Source of the DNA: Deltaproteobacteria bacterium
GTDB lineage: Bacteria > Desulfobacterota > Desulfobacteria > Desulfobacterales > JAFDCJ01
NCBI GenBank assembly: GCA_024277475.1
Contig: JAJRVC010000448.1
Span: 1 to 12,985, forward strand
DNA length: 12,985 nucleotides
Direction of reading: 5' to 3'
Shown piece after piece: positions 1-7,029 of the stretch; position 1 is the first letter of the stretch; every line of letters begins with the position of its first letter. The position numbers were made by a program, and so were the translations under genes. The notes beneath the pieces are model-generated. The model was given only the letters and a program-made list of their open reading frames with translations, searched no databases and was not told the DNA's origin.

Positions 1-416
1 AAACCAAGGCGGATCCCTTTGACAATCCGGTTGGCGGTTCGATACTCAGCGGCCTCAACGCTTTGCTGGACCAACTGATTCATGAAATGGATCCGCAGAT
101 TATTAACTCTTATCTGGATCCCATCATCCGGATTCGGGCAGTCCAAAATTTCAGCCCCTCTCAAGCCACCGCATTCATCCTGTCTTTAAAAAAAGTCCTT
201 AGAGAAAATTTGACGAAAGAGCTTCGCGACAGTCGTAACGCCGGAGAATTATTTGTATTCGAGTCTAAAATCGACCAGCTTAGTTTGATGGCGTTTGATT
301 TATATATGCAATGCAGGGAAAAAATCTATCAAATCAGTGCAAATGAGACGAGAAACCGGACATTTAGAGCCTTTGAAAGAGCCGGCCTGATATCGGAGGC
401 GGCGGAAAGACCTTAA
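1..416 (+). CDS. RsbRD N-terminal-domain protein upstream of dsrM (5' partial)
   Basis: The reading frame is open from the left edge (first full codon at 3) to TAA at 414-416, so the gene starts outside the window and the TTG at 63 is not its true start. About 137 residues are visible. They are mostly helical, with the segment IRIRAVQNFSPSQATAFILS followed by LKKVLRE, and further on FESKIDQLSLMAFDLYMQCREK with a charged end. This matches what I recall of the RsbRD_N domain (the N-terminal domain of RsbR-type stressosome co-antagonists). In sulfate-reducing Desulfobacterota a short protein of this type commonly sits directly in front of dsrMKJOP. No STAS domain is visible, so it is probably a stand-alone N domain. 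Its position makes it the likely first gene of the dsr operon, and a regulatory or assembly role is inference only. Family assignment is moderately sure; function is unknown. Confidence 0.75.
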   Translation, partial: TKADPFDNPVGGSILSGLNALLDQLIHEMDPQIINSYLDPIIRIRAVQNFSPSQATAFILSLKKVLRENLTKELRDSRNAGELFVFESKIDQLSLMAFDLYMQCREKIYQISANETRNRTFRAFERAGLISEAAERP

Positions 417-426
417 GGGATGAAGA

Positions 427-561
427 GTGAATATTCAAAATTTACAGATCTTCCTTATCTTTTCGCGACAAATCGAAGGCCGTCTCAACAAATCCCGGTT
501 TCGCGGCGGCAAACTGGAGATGCTAAATTACAAAGGTAGGCTTCAATCCGACCATGAATAG
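427..561 (+). CDS. Possible 44-residue small ORF between RsbRD-type gene and dsrM
   Basis: A GTG at 427 opens a 44-codon frame ending at TAG 559-561, filling almost the whole gap between the upstream gene and dsrM. A purine-rich stretch (GGGATGAAGAG) precedes the GTG but is only a weak ribosome binding site. The product would be basic, with a hydrophobic N-terminal stretch (LQIFLIFS) and a charged remainder. I do not recognise it. It could equally be chance open frame in a leader of 178 bases before dsrM. Confidence 0.2.
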   Translation: MNIQNLQIFLIFSRQIEGRLNKSRFRGGKLEMLNYKGRLQSDHE

Positions 562-581
562 ATGGTGAGGAGCCTTCAAGT

Positions 582-587
582 GAGGGA
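582..587 (+). promoter_or_regulatory. Shine-Dalgarno site deciding the dsrM start
   Basis: GAGGGA lies 7 bases before the ATG at 595. The in-frame ATG at 562 has no comparable site, so 595 is preferred. The resulting N-terminus (MNARYMFSLIAV) also resembles the usual DsrM beginning, a short MNA-type start running straight into the first membrane helix. Confidence 0.6.
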
Positions 588-594
588 CTTGTCA

Positions 595-1677
595 ATGAAT
601 GCAAGGTACATGTTTTCACTCATCGCTGTTATCGTGCTGTTTTTGGTTGCCTGGGCAGGCACGGCGGTAGGGCTGCAAGTGGTTTTCGGCATTATCATTC
701 CCTACCTGGCATTGATAACTTTTTTGGCAGGCTTTGCTTACAAAGTAGTGGGATGGTCGCGTTCGGCGGTACCCTTTCGCATACCCACCACCGGCGGTCA
801 GCAAAAATCGCTTCCCTGGATTAAACACTCACAGCTGGACTGTCCCGCTACCAAATGGCAGGTTGTTGCGCGCATGGCGCTGGAGATTTTGACCTTCCGG
901 TCCCTGTTCCGCAATACGCGCATGAGACTAAAAGAAGGCTCCAAGCTTTCCTATCAGCTGGAGATTTTTTTGTGGGTCGGAGCGCTGGCTTTTCATTACG
1001 CTTTTCTGGCAGTTCTTGTCCGACACCTGCGATTTTTTACGGAACCGGTGCCGTTTTTTGTCACACTGGTAGAAAACGTGGACAGTTTCTTTCGCCTGGA
1101 ATTTTTATATCCGAACTTTCAATTTGGTTTACCGGGAGTGTTTCTATCCGGCCCCGTCCTGATAGCTGCCGTAACTTATCTGTTTGCAAGACGGCTTTTT
1201 ATCCGCCAGGTCAGATATATCTCGCTGGCGAGTGACTATTTTCCGTTGTTTTTAATTTTCGGAATTGCGTTGACCGGCATCCTCATGCGCTATTTCATTA
1301 AGATCGATGTTACAGCTGCCAAAGAGCTAACCATGGGGCTGGCAACATTTCGCCCCACCATTCCCGAAGGTGTTGGATCCGTTTTTTATATCCACCTTTT
1401 TTTCGTCAGTGTCTTGCTGGCCTATTTTCCATTCAGTAAATTGATGCACCTGGCAGGTATCTTTCTGAGCCCGACCCGAAACCTCACCACTGACACGCGT
1501 GCCAGGAGACATATCAATCCCTGGAATTATCCGGTTCCCATTCATACTTACGAAGAATACGAAGATGAATTTAGAGAGAAAATGATAGAAGTTGGGATAC
1601 CTGTTGATAAAATGCCCGTGGAAACACCTGCCGAAGAGCCAACGGAAGAAAAAAGCCGAGGTAAGGATAAGGAGTAG
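595..1677 (+). CDS. dsrM: DsrM, b-type cytochrome membrane subunit of DsrMKJOP
   Basis: DsrM is the NarI/HdrE-like diheme cytochrome b of the sulfite-reduction-associated membrane complex. It exchanges electrons with the menaquinone pool and passes them to DsrK at the cytoplasmic face. The 360-residue protein (from ATG 595) shows about six hydrophobic segments, near residues 5-27, 28-50, 122-144, 182-200, 214-234 and 262-284. Candidate heme-b ligands sit in them: His134 and His144 in the third segment, His267 and His285 in the last. The C-terminus from about 310 is hydrophilic and ends in a charged Pro/Glu/Lys-rich tail, a little longer than I expect for the family. TAG at 1675-1677 is followed three bases later by dsrK, whose AAGGAG overlaps the dsrM end. 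An alternative start at ATG 562 would add 11 residues and lacks a ribosome binding site. Confidence 0.93.
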   Translation: MNARYMFSLIAVIVLFLVAWAGTAVGLQVVFGIIIPYLALITFLAGFAYKVVGWSRSAVPFRIPTTGGQQKSLPWIKHSQLDCPATKWQVVARMALEILTFRSLFRNTRMRLKEGSKLSYQLEIFLWVGALAFHYAFLAVLVRHLRFFTEPVPFFVTLVENVDSFFRLEFLYPNFQFGLPGVFLSGPVLIAAVTYLFARRLFIRQVRYISLASDYFPLFLIFGIALTGILMRYFIKIDVTAAKELTMGLATFRPTIPEGVGSVFYIHLFFVSVLLAYFPFSKLMHLAGIFLSPTRNLTTDTRARRHINPWNYPVPIHTYEEYEDEFREKMIEVGIPVDKMPVETPAEEPTEEKSRGKDKE

Positions 1678-1680
1678 ATT

Positions 1681-3327
1681 ATGGCAGAAGAGTTACCCAA
1701 ACCCGAGCAACTCATCCAGATCGATCATCGTCCGCCCAATACGGACTGGATGGGAACACCGGTCAATATCCGCAAAGGAATGTACTGTTACGCATCCAAC
1801 CCGAAAAGCGTGGAATACTTGGGACTTCCCAATGCCCGCGCATGGAACCCGGTTGAAGATGATTGGAAACTGCCGGAAAACTGGCAGGAAATTATCCATC
1901 AAGGCTTTAAAGAGCGCCTCGAACGTTTCAGATCGTTTAAGGTTTTTATGGATATTTGTGTACGCTGCGGAGCCTGTGCCGACAAATGCCACTATTTTAT
2001 CGGAACCGGCGATCCTAAAAACATGCCGGTGGTGAGAGCCGAGCTATTGCGCTCCGTGTATCGCAATGATTTTACCCGGGCCGGTAAAATTCTGGGAAAA
2101 ATAAACGGTGCGCGTCCGATGGGCATCGATGTGTTAAAGGAGTGGTGGTATTACATGTTTCAATGTTCGGAATGCCGGCGTTGTTCGGTTTTCTGTCCAT
2201 ACGGGATCGATACGGCTGAGATTACCATCATGGGCCGTGAACTGTTGAATCTGATCGGTCTGAACATTGACTGGATTGCCACCCCGGTAGCCAATTGCTA
2301 CCGTACCGGCAACCACCTGGGTATCCAGCCCCATGCATTCAAAGACATGCTCGACTTTTTTGTCGATGACATCGAGGATATCACCGGTGTGCATGTGGAG
2401 CCGCAATATAATAAAAAGGGAGCCGACATTCTGTTCATTACCCCTTCCGGCGACGTATTTGCCGATCCCGGTACATATACCTGTGCAGGCTATATGATAC
2501 TGTTCCACTACTTAAAGGAAAAATACGGCTTTGACATCACCTGGAGCACCTATGCCTCCGAGGGCGGAAACTTCGGTTTTTTTACCTCCCACGAGACCAT
2601 GAAGCGGCTCAATTCCAAAATGTATGCTGAAGCCAAACGATTGGGTGTCAAATGGATTCTGGGCGGCGAGTGCGGCCACATGTGGCGGGTCATCAACCAG
2701 TACATGGATACCATGAACGGTCCGGCTGATTTTATGGAAGAGCCGGTGAGTCCAATTACCGGGACCAAATTTGAAAATGCCAAATCCACAAAAATGGTGC
2801 ACATTACCGAGTTTACAGCCGATTTGATCAAACACGGCAAACTCGATCTGGAACCGGCCCGTAATGATCATCTCAAAGTAACCTTTCATGACTCCTGCAA
2901 TCCTGCCCGGGGAATGGGATTATTGGATGAGCCGCGGTATGTGATCAGAAACGTGTGCAACAATTTTTACGAGATGCCGGCCAATACCATTCGGGAGCAG
3001 ACCTTTTGCTGCGGCAGCGGTGCGGGGTTAAACGCCGGGGAAGACATGGAGCTTCGATTGACCGGCGGTTTGCCCAGGGCCAATGCCGTAGACTACGTTC
3101 ATAAAAAGTACGGGGTTAATATGCTGTCCTGTGTTTGTGCCATAGACAGGGCTGCATTGCCGAGCTTGATGGAATACTGGGTTCCCGAGGTGGATGTCTG
3201 CGGCGTGCATGAACTGGTGGCCAATGCCTTGAATCTGGAAGGGCAAAATGACAGGACCACCGACTTGCGCGGTGAGGAGATTCCGGGGTTAGCGGGTGAT
3301 TCGGAGGAAGAAGCTGATGAAGGATAA
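1681..3327 (+). CDS. dsrK: DsrK, HdrD-like iron-sulfur catalytic subunit
   Basis: DsrK is the cytoplasmic, membrane-attached Fe-S protein related to the HdrD subunit of heterodisulfide reductase. In sulfate reducers it is thought to reduce the DsrC trisulfide or disulfide formed by dissimilatory sulfite reductase, using electrons from DsrM. The 548-residue product has two 4Fe-4S motifs (Cys93, 96, 99, 103 and Cys162, 165, 168, 172). The C-terminal half carries CCG-type elements for the special catalytic cluster: Cys406 in HDSCNPARG, Cys443-Cys444 in FCCGSGAG, and Cys484/Cys486. Extra cysteines appear in TCAGYMILF and GGECGHMW in the middle. The start ATG at 1681 follows AAGGAG (1669-1674) by 6 bases. 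The 3' end overlaps dsrJ by 11 bases, which suggests translational coupling. The acidic C-terminal tail (DSEEEADEG) is unremarkable. Confidence 0.95.
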   Translation: MAEELPKPEQLIQIDHRPPNTDWMGTPVNIRKGMYCYASNPKSVEYLGLPNARAWNPVEDDWKLPENWQEIIHQGFKERLERFRSFKVFMDICVRCGACADKCHYFIGTGDPKNMPVVRAELLRSVYRNDFTRAGKILGKINGARPMGIDVLKEWWYYMFQCSECRRCSVFCPYGIDTAEITIMGRELLNLIGLNIDWIATPVANCYRTGNHLGIQPHAFKDMLDFFVDDIEDITGVHVEPQYNKKGADILFITPSGDVFADPGTYTCAGYMILFHYLKEKYGFDITWSTYASEGGNFGFFTSHETMKRLNSKMYAEAKRLGVKWILGGECGHMWRVINQYMDTMNGPADFMEEPVSPITGTKFENAKSTKMVHITEFTADLIKHGKLDLEPARNDHLKVTFHDSCNPARGMGLLDEPRYVIRNVCNNFYEMPANTIREQTFCCGSGAGLNAGEDMELRLTGGLPRANAVDYVHKKYGVNMLSCVCAIDRAALPSLMEYWVPEVDVCGVHELVANALNLEGQNDRTTDLRGEEIPGLAGDSEEEADEG

Positions 3328-3706
3328 AAAAATTATCGTTACCGGGGTAATCATTTTTCTTATAGTCGCAACTTTTCCTTTCTGGTACAACCGGGGAAAA
3401 GCCGCCCCCATGCCTGAACTCGAACTGACAGCCAAGGCCAAGGCGGCCAAGGTATGTGTACGTTCCACGGAGTACATGAGAGCCGACCACATGCAGCTGC
3501 TGGACAAATGGCGCGAGTCGGTGGTGCGGGAAGGCGATAGGATTTATGTGAGCCCCGAAGGCAGGGAATATGCCATGAGTTTGACCAACACCTGCCTGGA
3601 CTGCCACTCTAACAGGGCACAATTTTGTGACCGATGTCACGATTACGCCTCGGTCAGACCTTATTGCTGGGCCTGTCATACCGATAACCCGAAGGAGAAA
3701 ACGTGA
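3317..3706 (+). CDS. dsrJ: DsrJ, periplasmic triheme cytochrome c
   Basis: DsrJ is the membrane-anchored periplasmic cytochrome of the Dsr complex, with three covalently bound hemes. Its 129 residues begin with a single hydrophobic anchor (about 6-23). Three heme-binding motifs cluster at the C-terminus: CLDCH (93-97), CDRCH (104-108) and CWACH (117-121). A lone Cys47 (VCV) lies in the position of the conserved cysteine known in DsrJ as an unusual axial heme ligand (Cys46 in Allochromatium vinosum, from memory). I chose ATG 3317 because GGAGGAAG (3303-3310) precedes it by 6-7 bases. A GTG at 3296 in frame would add seven residues and has no such site. The gene overlaps the end of dsrK, and its TGA (3704-3706) overlaps the dsrO start. 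Its role in sulfate reducers is still debated. Confidence 0.94.
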   Translation: MKDKKIIVTGVIIFLIVATFPFWYNRGKAAPMPELELTAKAKAAKVCVRSTEYMRADHMQLLDKWRESVVREGDRIYVSPEGREYAMSLTNTCLDCHSNRAQFCDRCHDYASVRPYCWACHTDNPKEKT

Positions 3707-4494
3707 TGGACAGCAGCAGACGACGCGTTTTGCAATTACTTGGACTTTCGTCTCTGGCTCTGACGGCCAGGCCCGTTTTCAATGCGTTTGCCAAAGAGGA
3801 GCATGCTGCAAAACCCAAGGCAATCCTCAAAGATAATGAAAACGCTTTAAAAGCAAAACAATGGGCTTTGGTCATAGACACCCGACAATTCGAATCCGAA
3901 GAAGACCTGGAACCCCTGGTGGAAGTCTGCAACACAGCTCACAATGTTCCCCATTTGTCGGATAAACGCCATGAAATTAAATGGATCTGGGGGGAACCCT
4001 ATCATAATGCCTTTCCCGGTAAGGCCGCCAGGTTTTTAAGCGAGGAAGTTGAGCACAAGCCTTTTCTGGTGTTGTGCAACCACTGCGAAAACCCCCCTTG
4101 CGTGCGGGCTTGTCCTACCCAGGCGACTTTTAAACGCCAATCCGACGGCATCGTGATGATGGATTTTCACCGCTGTATCGGATGCCGGTTCTGCATGGCC
4201 GCCTGTCCTTTTGGTGCCCGAAGCTTCAACTGGCGGGATCCGCGCCCCTTTATCAAGAAAATCGATGCGAACTTTCCCACCCGGACCAAGGGCGTGGTTG
4301 AAAAATGCAATTTCTGCGCTGAGCGATTGGCCTTGGGACAACTGCCGGCCTGTGTCGAGGTCTCGGAAGGTAGGCTGACGTTCGGGGATCTGTATGATCC
4401 GGAATCGGAGGTTCGGGAACTCATCAGGACCCATTACACCATTCGGCGTAAACAGACATTGGGCACCGAACCGTCCGTTTACTATATCGTGTGA
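3706..4494 (+). CDS. dsrO: DsrO, Tat-exported periplasmic ferredoxin-like subunit
   Basis: DsrO is the periplasmic Fe-S subunit that pairs with DsrP and is thought to pass electrons between DsrJ and the quinone-interacting membrane protein. The 262-residue product starts with a twin-arginine signal (SSRRRVLQLLG, then a hydrophobic stretch to about 29), which means folding and cluster insertion before export. Cluster motifs are Cys124/127/132/136, Cys157/160/163/167 and Cys201/204/216. An isolated Cys75 (VCNTAHNVP) corresponds to the last cysteine of the usual first motif, whose other three cysteines are absent. The fourth position of the last motif is Ser220. Twelve cysteines therefore fit three 4Fe-4S clusters rather than the four of DmsB/NrfC relatives. 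ATG 3706 follows AAGGAG (3692-3697) by 8 bases and overlaps the dsrJ stop; GTG 3703 directly before it is a weaker alternative. Confidence 0.93.
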   Translation: MDSSRRRVLQLLGLSSLALTARPVFNAFAKEEHAAKPKAILKDNENALKAKQWALVIDTRQFESEEDLEPLVEVCNTAHNVPHLSDKRHEIKWIWGEPYHNAFPGKAARFLSEEVEHKPFLVLCNHCENPPCVRACPTQATFKRQSDGIVMMDFHRCIGCRFCMAACPFGARSFNWRDPRPFIKKIDANFPTRTKGVVEKCNFCAERLALGQLPACVEVSEGRLTFGDLYDPESEVRELIRTHYTIRRKQTLGTEPSVYYIV

Positions 4495-4501
4495 GGTTAT
4501 T

Positions 4502-5659
4502 ATGCTTGAATTAGCGATTAAGGGAAGCAAAAAATACTATGGATGGATGACGTTTTTGCTGATCATCATCGGAATCGGTTTCCTTGTTTATTTAAAACAG
4601 CTTGGTTTCGGCCTGGGAATCACCGGCATGAGCCGGGATGTCTCCTGGGGATTTTACATTGCCAATTTCACCTTTCTCGTCGGGGTAGCCGCCGGGGGGG
4701 TGATGGTGGTGTTGCCTTACTATCTGCACGATTACAAGGCCTTTGGACGGGTAACGATTCTGGGTGAATTTCTGGCCATTGCCTCGGTGATCATGTGCCT
4801 GCTGTTTATCATCGTCGATTTGGGCCAGCCCATGCGGATATTTAACGTCTGGATTTATCCCACCCTGCACTCGGTGCTTTTCTGGGACACCATCGTGTTA
4901 AACGGCTATTTGTTTTTAAATCTGATTATCGGCTGGAACGTACTGGAGGCCGAGCGCAACAATGTCCATTATCAGGCATGGTTAAAACCGCTGATTTATT
5001 TATCGATTCCTTGGGCCGTCAGCATTCACACGGTCACCGCCTACCTGTTCTGTGGTCTGCCGGGAAGGGGGTTCTGGCTGACCGCCATTCTGGCACCGCG
5101 CTTTCTGGCATCGGCTTTTGCAGCCGGACCGTCTTTGCTGATTTTGCTGTGCCTGATTATCCGCCGGATAACGAATTTTGACCCCGGTCGGCAGCAAATC
5201 CAGTCCTTGGCTAAAATTGTGGCCTATGCCATTTGCATCAACGTGTTTTTCTTCCTGTGTGAGGTGTTTGTTGCCTTTTACAGCAACATCCCCGAGCACA
5301 TGGCACACCTCAAATATCTTTTTGTCGGGCTGCAAGGCAAAGCGGCCTATGTTCCCTGGATGTGGGCTGCTTTTTCCCTGATGGCCGTCGGCATCATCCT
5401 GACAGTGGTTCCTGCCACCCGTAAAAACGAAGGAGTGCTGGCCGTGGCCTGTGTGGCCATCTTTGTGGGGACCTGGATCGACAAGGGCTTTGGCATGATC
5501 ACCGGCGGATTTACGCCCTCCCCACTGGAACACGTCACCGAGTATATCCCCACTCTGCCGGAGATCATCATCGCCCTGGGGGTGTGGGCGACGGGATTTT
5601 TAATCCTGACAATGCTGTTCAAAATTGCCGTAGGTGTTAAGGAGGAAGTCGGTAACTGA
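4502..5659 (+). CDS. dsrP: DsrP, NrfD/PsrC-type integral membrane subunit
   Basis: DsrP is the quinone-interacting membrane protein of the NrfD/PsrC family that works with DsrO. It probably oxidises or reduces menaquinol near the periplasmic side. The 385-residue product is almost entirely hydrophobic, with about ten membrane segments. Family-typical features include WGFYIANFTFLVGVAAGG in the second segment, DLGQPMR after the third, WDTIVLNGYL in the fourth and CEVFVAFY in a later helix. ATG 4502 begins MLELAIKGSKKYYGWM and follows a short GAGG (4493-4496). Only 7 bases separate it from the dsrO stop. It is the last gene of the operon: several hairpins and then an intrinsic terminator follow its TGA (5657-5659). 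Confidence 0.94.
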   Translation: MLELAIKGSKKYYGWMTFLLIIIGIGFLVYLKQLGFGLGITGMSRDVSWGFYIANFTFLVGVAAGGVMVVLPYYLHDYKAFGRVTILGEFLAIASVIMCLLFIIVDLGQPMRIFNVWIYPTLHSVLFWDTIVLNGYLFLNLIIGWNVLEAERNNVHYQAWLKPLIYLSIPWAVSIHTVTAYLFCGLPGRGFWLTAILAPRFLASAFAAGPSLLILLCLIIRRITNFDPGRQQIQSLAKIVAYAICINVFFFLCEVFVAFYSNIPEHMAHLKYLFVGLQGKAAYVPWMWAAFSLMAVGIILTVVPATRKNEGVLAVACVAIFVGTWIDKGFGMITGGFTPSPLEHVTEYIPTLPEIIIALGVWATGFLILTMLFKIAVGVKEEVGN

Positions 5660-5661
5660 CA

Positions 5662-5760
5662 GCTGATACAAATCAGCGACCCCCGCAGATCTGGGGGTAT
5701 GAGGATGGCCCCTGGAAGGGGCCGGGCCACCTCTAAATTCTCATCCCGACAGGTCGGGGT
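5662..5760 (+). repeat. Array of four short hairpins in the dsrP 3' flank
   Basis: Four perfect or near-perfect dyads stand in tandem starting two bases after the dsrP stop. They are GCTGAT-4-ATCAGC (5662-5677), ACCCCC-8-GGGGGT (5679-5698), GGCCCC-5-GGGGCC (5707-5723) and CCCGAC-2-GTCGGG (5745-5758, extendable to 5743-5760 with one G-T pair). None is followed by a T run, so they are not intrinsic terminators on the + strand. They may stabilise the 3' end of the operon transcript or be pieces of a dispersed palindromic repeat. They are directly visible in the sequence; the function is inferred. Confidence 0.7.
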
Positions 5761-5824
5761 GGTTTATGAATTGAGTTAGTTCGCTTCGCTCACGATTGGA
5801 ATAATTGTTGAAATTTTGATGTAT

Positions 5825-5857
5825 AAAAGGGCCTGCCCAATTGGGAGACCCTTTTTT
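5825..5857 (+). terminator. Intrinsic terminator of the dsr operon
   Basis: AAAAGGG (5825-5831) pairs with CCCTTTT (5849-5855) and the run continues to six T at 5852-5857. Inside the loop CCCAATTGGG (5836-5845) is itself a palindrome. It lies between two convergent genes (dsrP on +, the binding-protein gene on -). On the - strand the hairpin ends in four T, so weaker bidirectional action is possible. Confidence 0.8.
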
Positions 5858-5911
5858 AATGAATAGGTAGATCTTCATACAACCTCTGATCGCTGCGGGT
5901 CATCCTGATGT

Positions 5912-6859
5912 TTAGCGGAGCCTCGGGAATATGGAAAAATCGACTCCCATAGCGTCTCCAATCTTTTTGTTAATAAATAGCTTTGCCCTTTTATTCTCGA
6001 CAATCGCAATCTTAGAGGGGGGAGTGCCGTCCAGAATTTTCAGGGCAGTGTTCGCCGCCCACAGCCCCTGTTCCTCAGCAATTTTTACGACACCGATAAG
6101 TGCAACGTGGGACATGAAATCGTAACATGTACCCGAAGGTATCCTGGAATTTCGGATCACGAAATCTTCATATTCTTTGGTGTAATCCTTATAAAGGCCC
6201 CCATCACTGGCGATAATCAACATGTCAACTTCGTTTTGAAGTTTCTTAAAGCCTTTTTTCCAGTCCTGGAAATCTTTCGCATAATATTCGATGATTTTCA
6301 ATCCGAACACCTTACGATAATTGACGGCTTCCTTTTTGGCGGTTATGATGTCAGGAGCGATAAATCCGATCCGCTTTCCTTTGGCATAAAGTTCCATTTG
6401 CTCAATCAGGATTGGAATCGGTGCGACTTCAACCATCCCGGTCACATTCTTATATGGATAACCATAGACTTTAGCATCCCAGTTGATTCCGCAGAAAACA
6501 AACGGCAAGTCGGCGTCTTTATAATACGGTTTGATCAGAAATTTCGAGGCGTTGTCATCCGAAGCGATGACAACATCCGGCCTGAATTCATTGATTACCG
6601 ACTGCGCCTTTTTGGCCGCGTCTTTTTTAAACGTATCGCCGCTGTTTCTTTTGGTGTCCATCCGGATAATTTTCAATTGCACACCCGTGCCTTTCATTTT
6701 AATTCTGACACCTTTGGTAATCCCATCGCTCCAGGCATAGCCTTGATGATAGGAGTCAATATAGAGAACCTTTTTCCCATCGTATTTTTTAGATAAAGCA
6801 GTACCCGAAAAAAACAAACACAGTATAAAAAACATCAGAATTGCCGTAATTTTTTTCAT
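5912..6859 (-). CDS. Periplasmic ABC_sub_bind-type substrate-binding protein (orphan)
   Basis: This 315-residue secreted protein belongs, by its overall pattern, to the ABC_sub_bind group of type-I periplasmic-binding folds. It has a signal peptide at about 1-23 (two lysines, then a hydrophobic core ending GTALS). A first alpha/beta lobe begins KKVLYIDSYHQGYAWSDGI. Strand-like segments such as RPDVVIASDD, KRIGFIAPD and VDMLIIASDGG follow, as expected for two Rossmann-like lobes. No permease or ATPase gene adjoins it. Its neighbour 170 bases upstream on the same strand is a chemoreceptor, so it may be a sensory ligand carrier rather than a transporter part. ATG 6859 follows AAGGAG (6868-6873) by 8 bases. 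The YHxGYxWSD-type beginning is, from memory, common in binding proteins and sensor domains of signalling proteins. The ligand cannot be read from the sequence. Confidence 0.8.
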   Translation of the reverse strand: MKKITAILMFFILCLFFSGTALSKKYDGKKVLYIDSYHQGYAWSDGITKGVRIKMKGTGVQLKIIRMDTKRNSGDTFKKDAAKKAQSVINEFRPDVVIASDDNASKFLIKPYYKDADLPFVFCGINWDAKVYGYPYKNVTGMVEVAPIPILIEQMELYAKGKRIGFIAPDIITAKKEAVNYRKVFGLKIIEYYAKDFQDWKKGFKKLQNEVDMLIIASDGGLYKDYTKEYEDFVIRNSRIPSGTCYDFMSHVALIGVVKIAEEQGLWAANTALKILDGTPPSKIAIVENKRAKLFINKKIGDAMGVDFSIFPRLR

Positions 6860-7029
6860 ATCAATTTCTCCTTATTTGCCGCTGGATTTTTATTGTTGCC
6901 TGAGTTGAAGTCATCCTTAATTACAATGCATCAACTTGGATCGTTTTTGTGAGAAGCCGCATAGACTTGTCATCGGTTTATATATATCGGACGAAAGCCT
7001 AAACGATTATCGACCACTGATTACCTTAT

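Noticed and set aside
562..594. Longer dsrM starting at ATG 562
   Set aside because: No ribosome binding site precedes it, and the extra 11 residues are charged and do not resemble the family start; GAGGGA before ATG 595 fits better.
3296..3316. Longer dsrJ from GTG 3296
   Set aside because: It would overlap dsrK further and would swallow the GGAGGAAG site that suits ATG 3317.
3116..3679. 187-codon open frame on the - strand across the dsrK/dsrJ junction
   Set aside because: It is antisense to two strongly recognised genes and its translation is a His/Pro/Arg-rich mixture without family features.
6107..6796. 229-codon open frame on the + strand
   Set aside because: It lies fully antisense to the binding-protein gene, which has a signal peptide, a good ribosome binding site and family resemblance; the + product resembles nothing.
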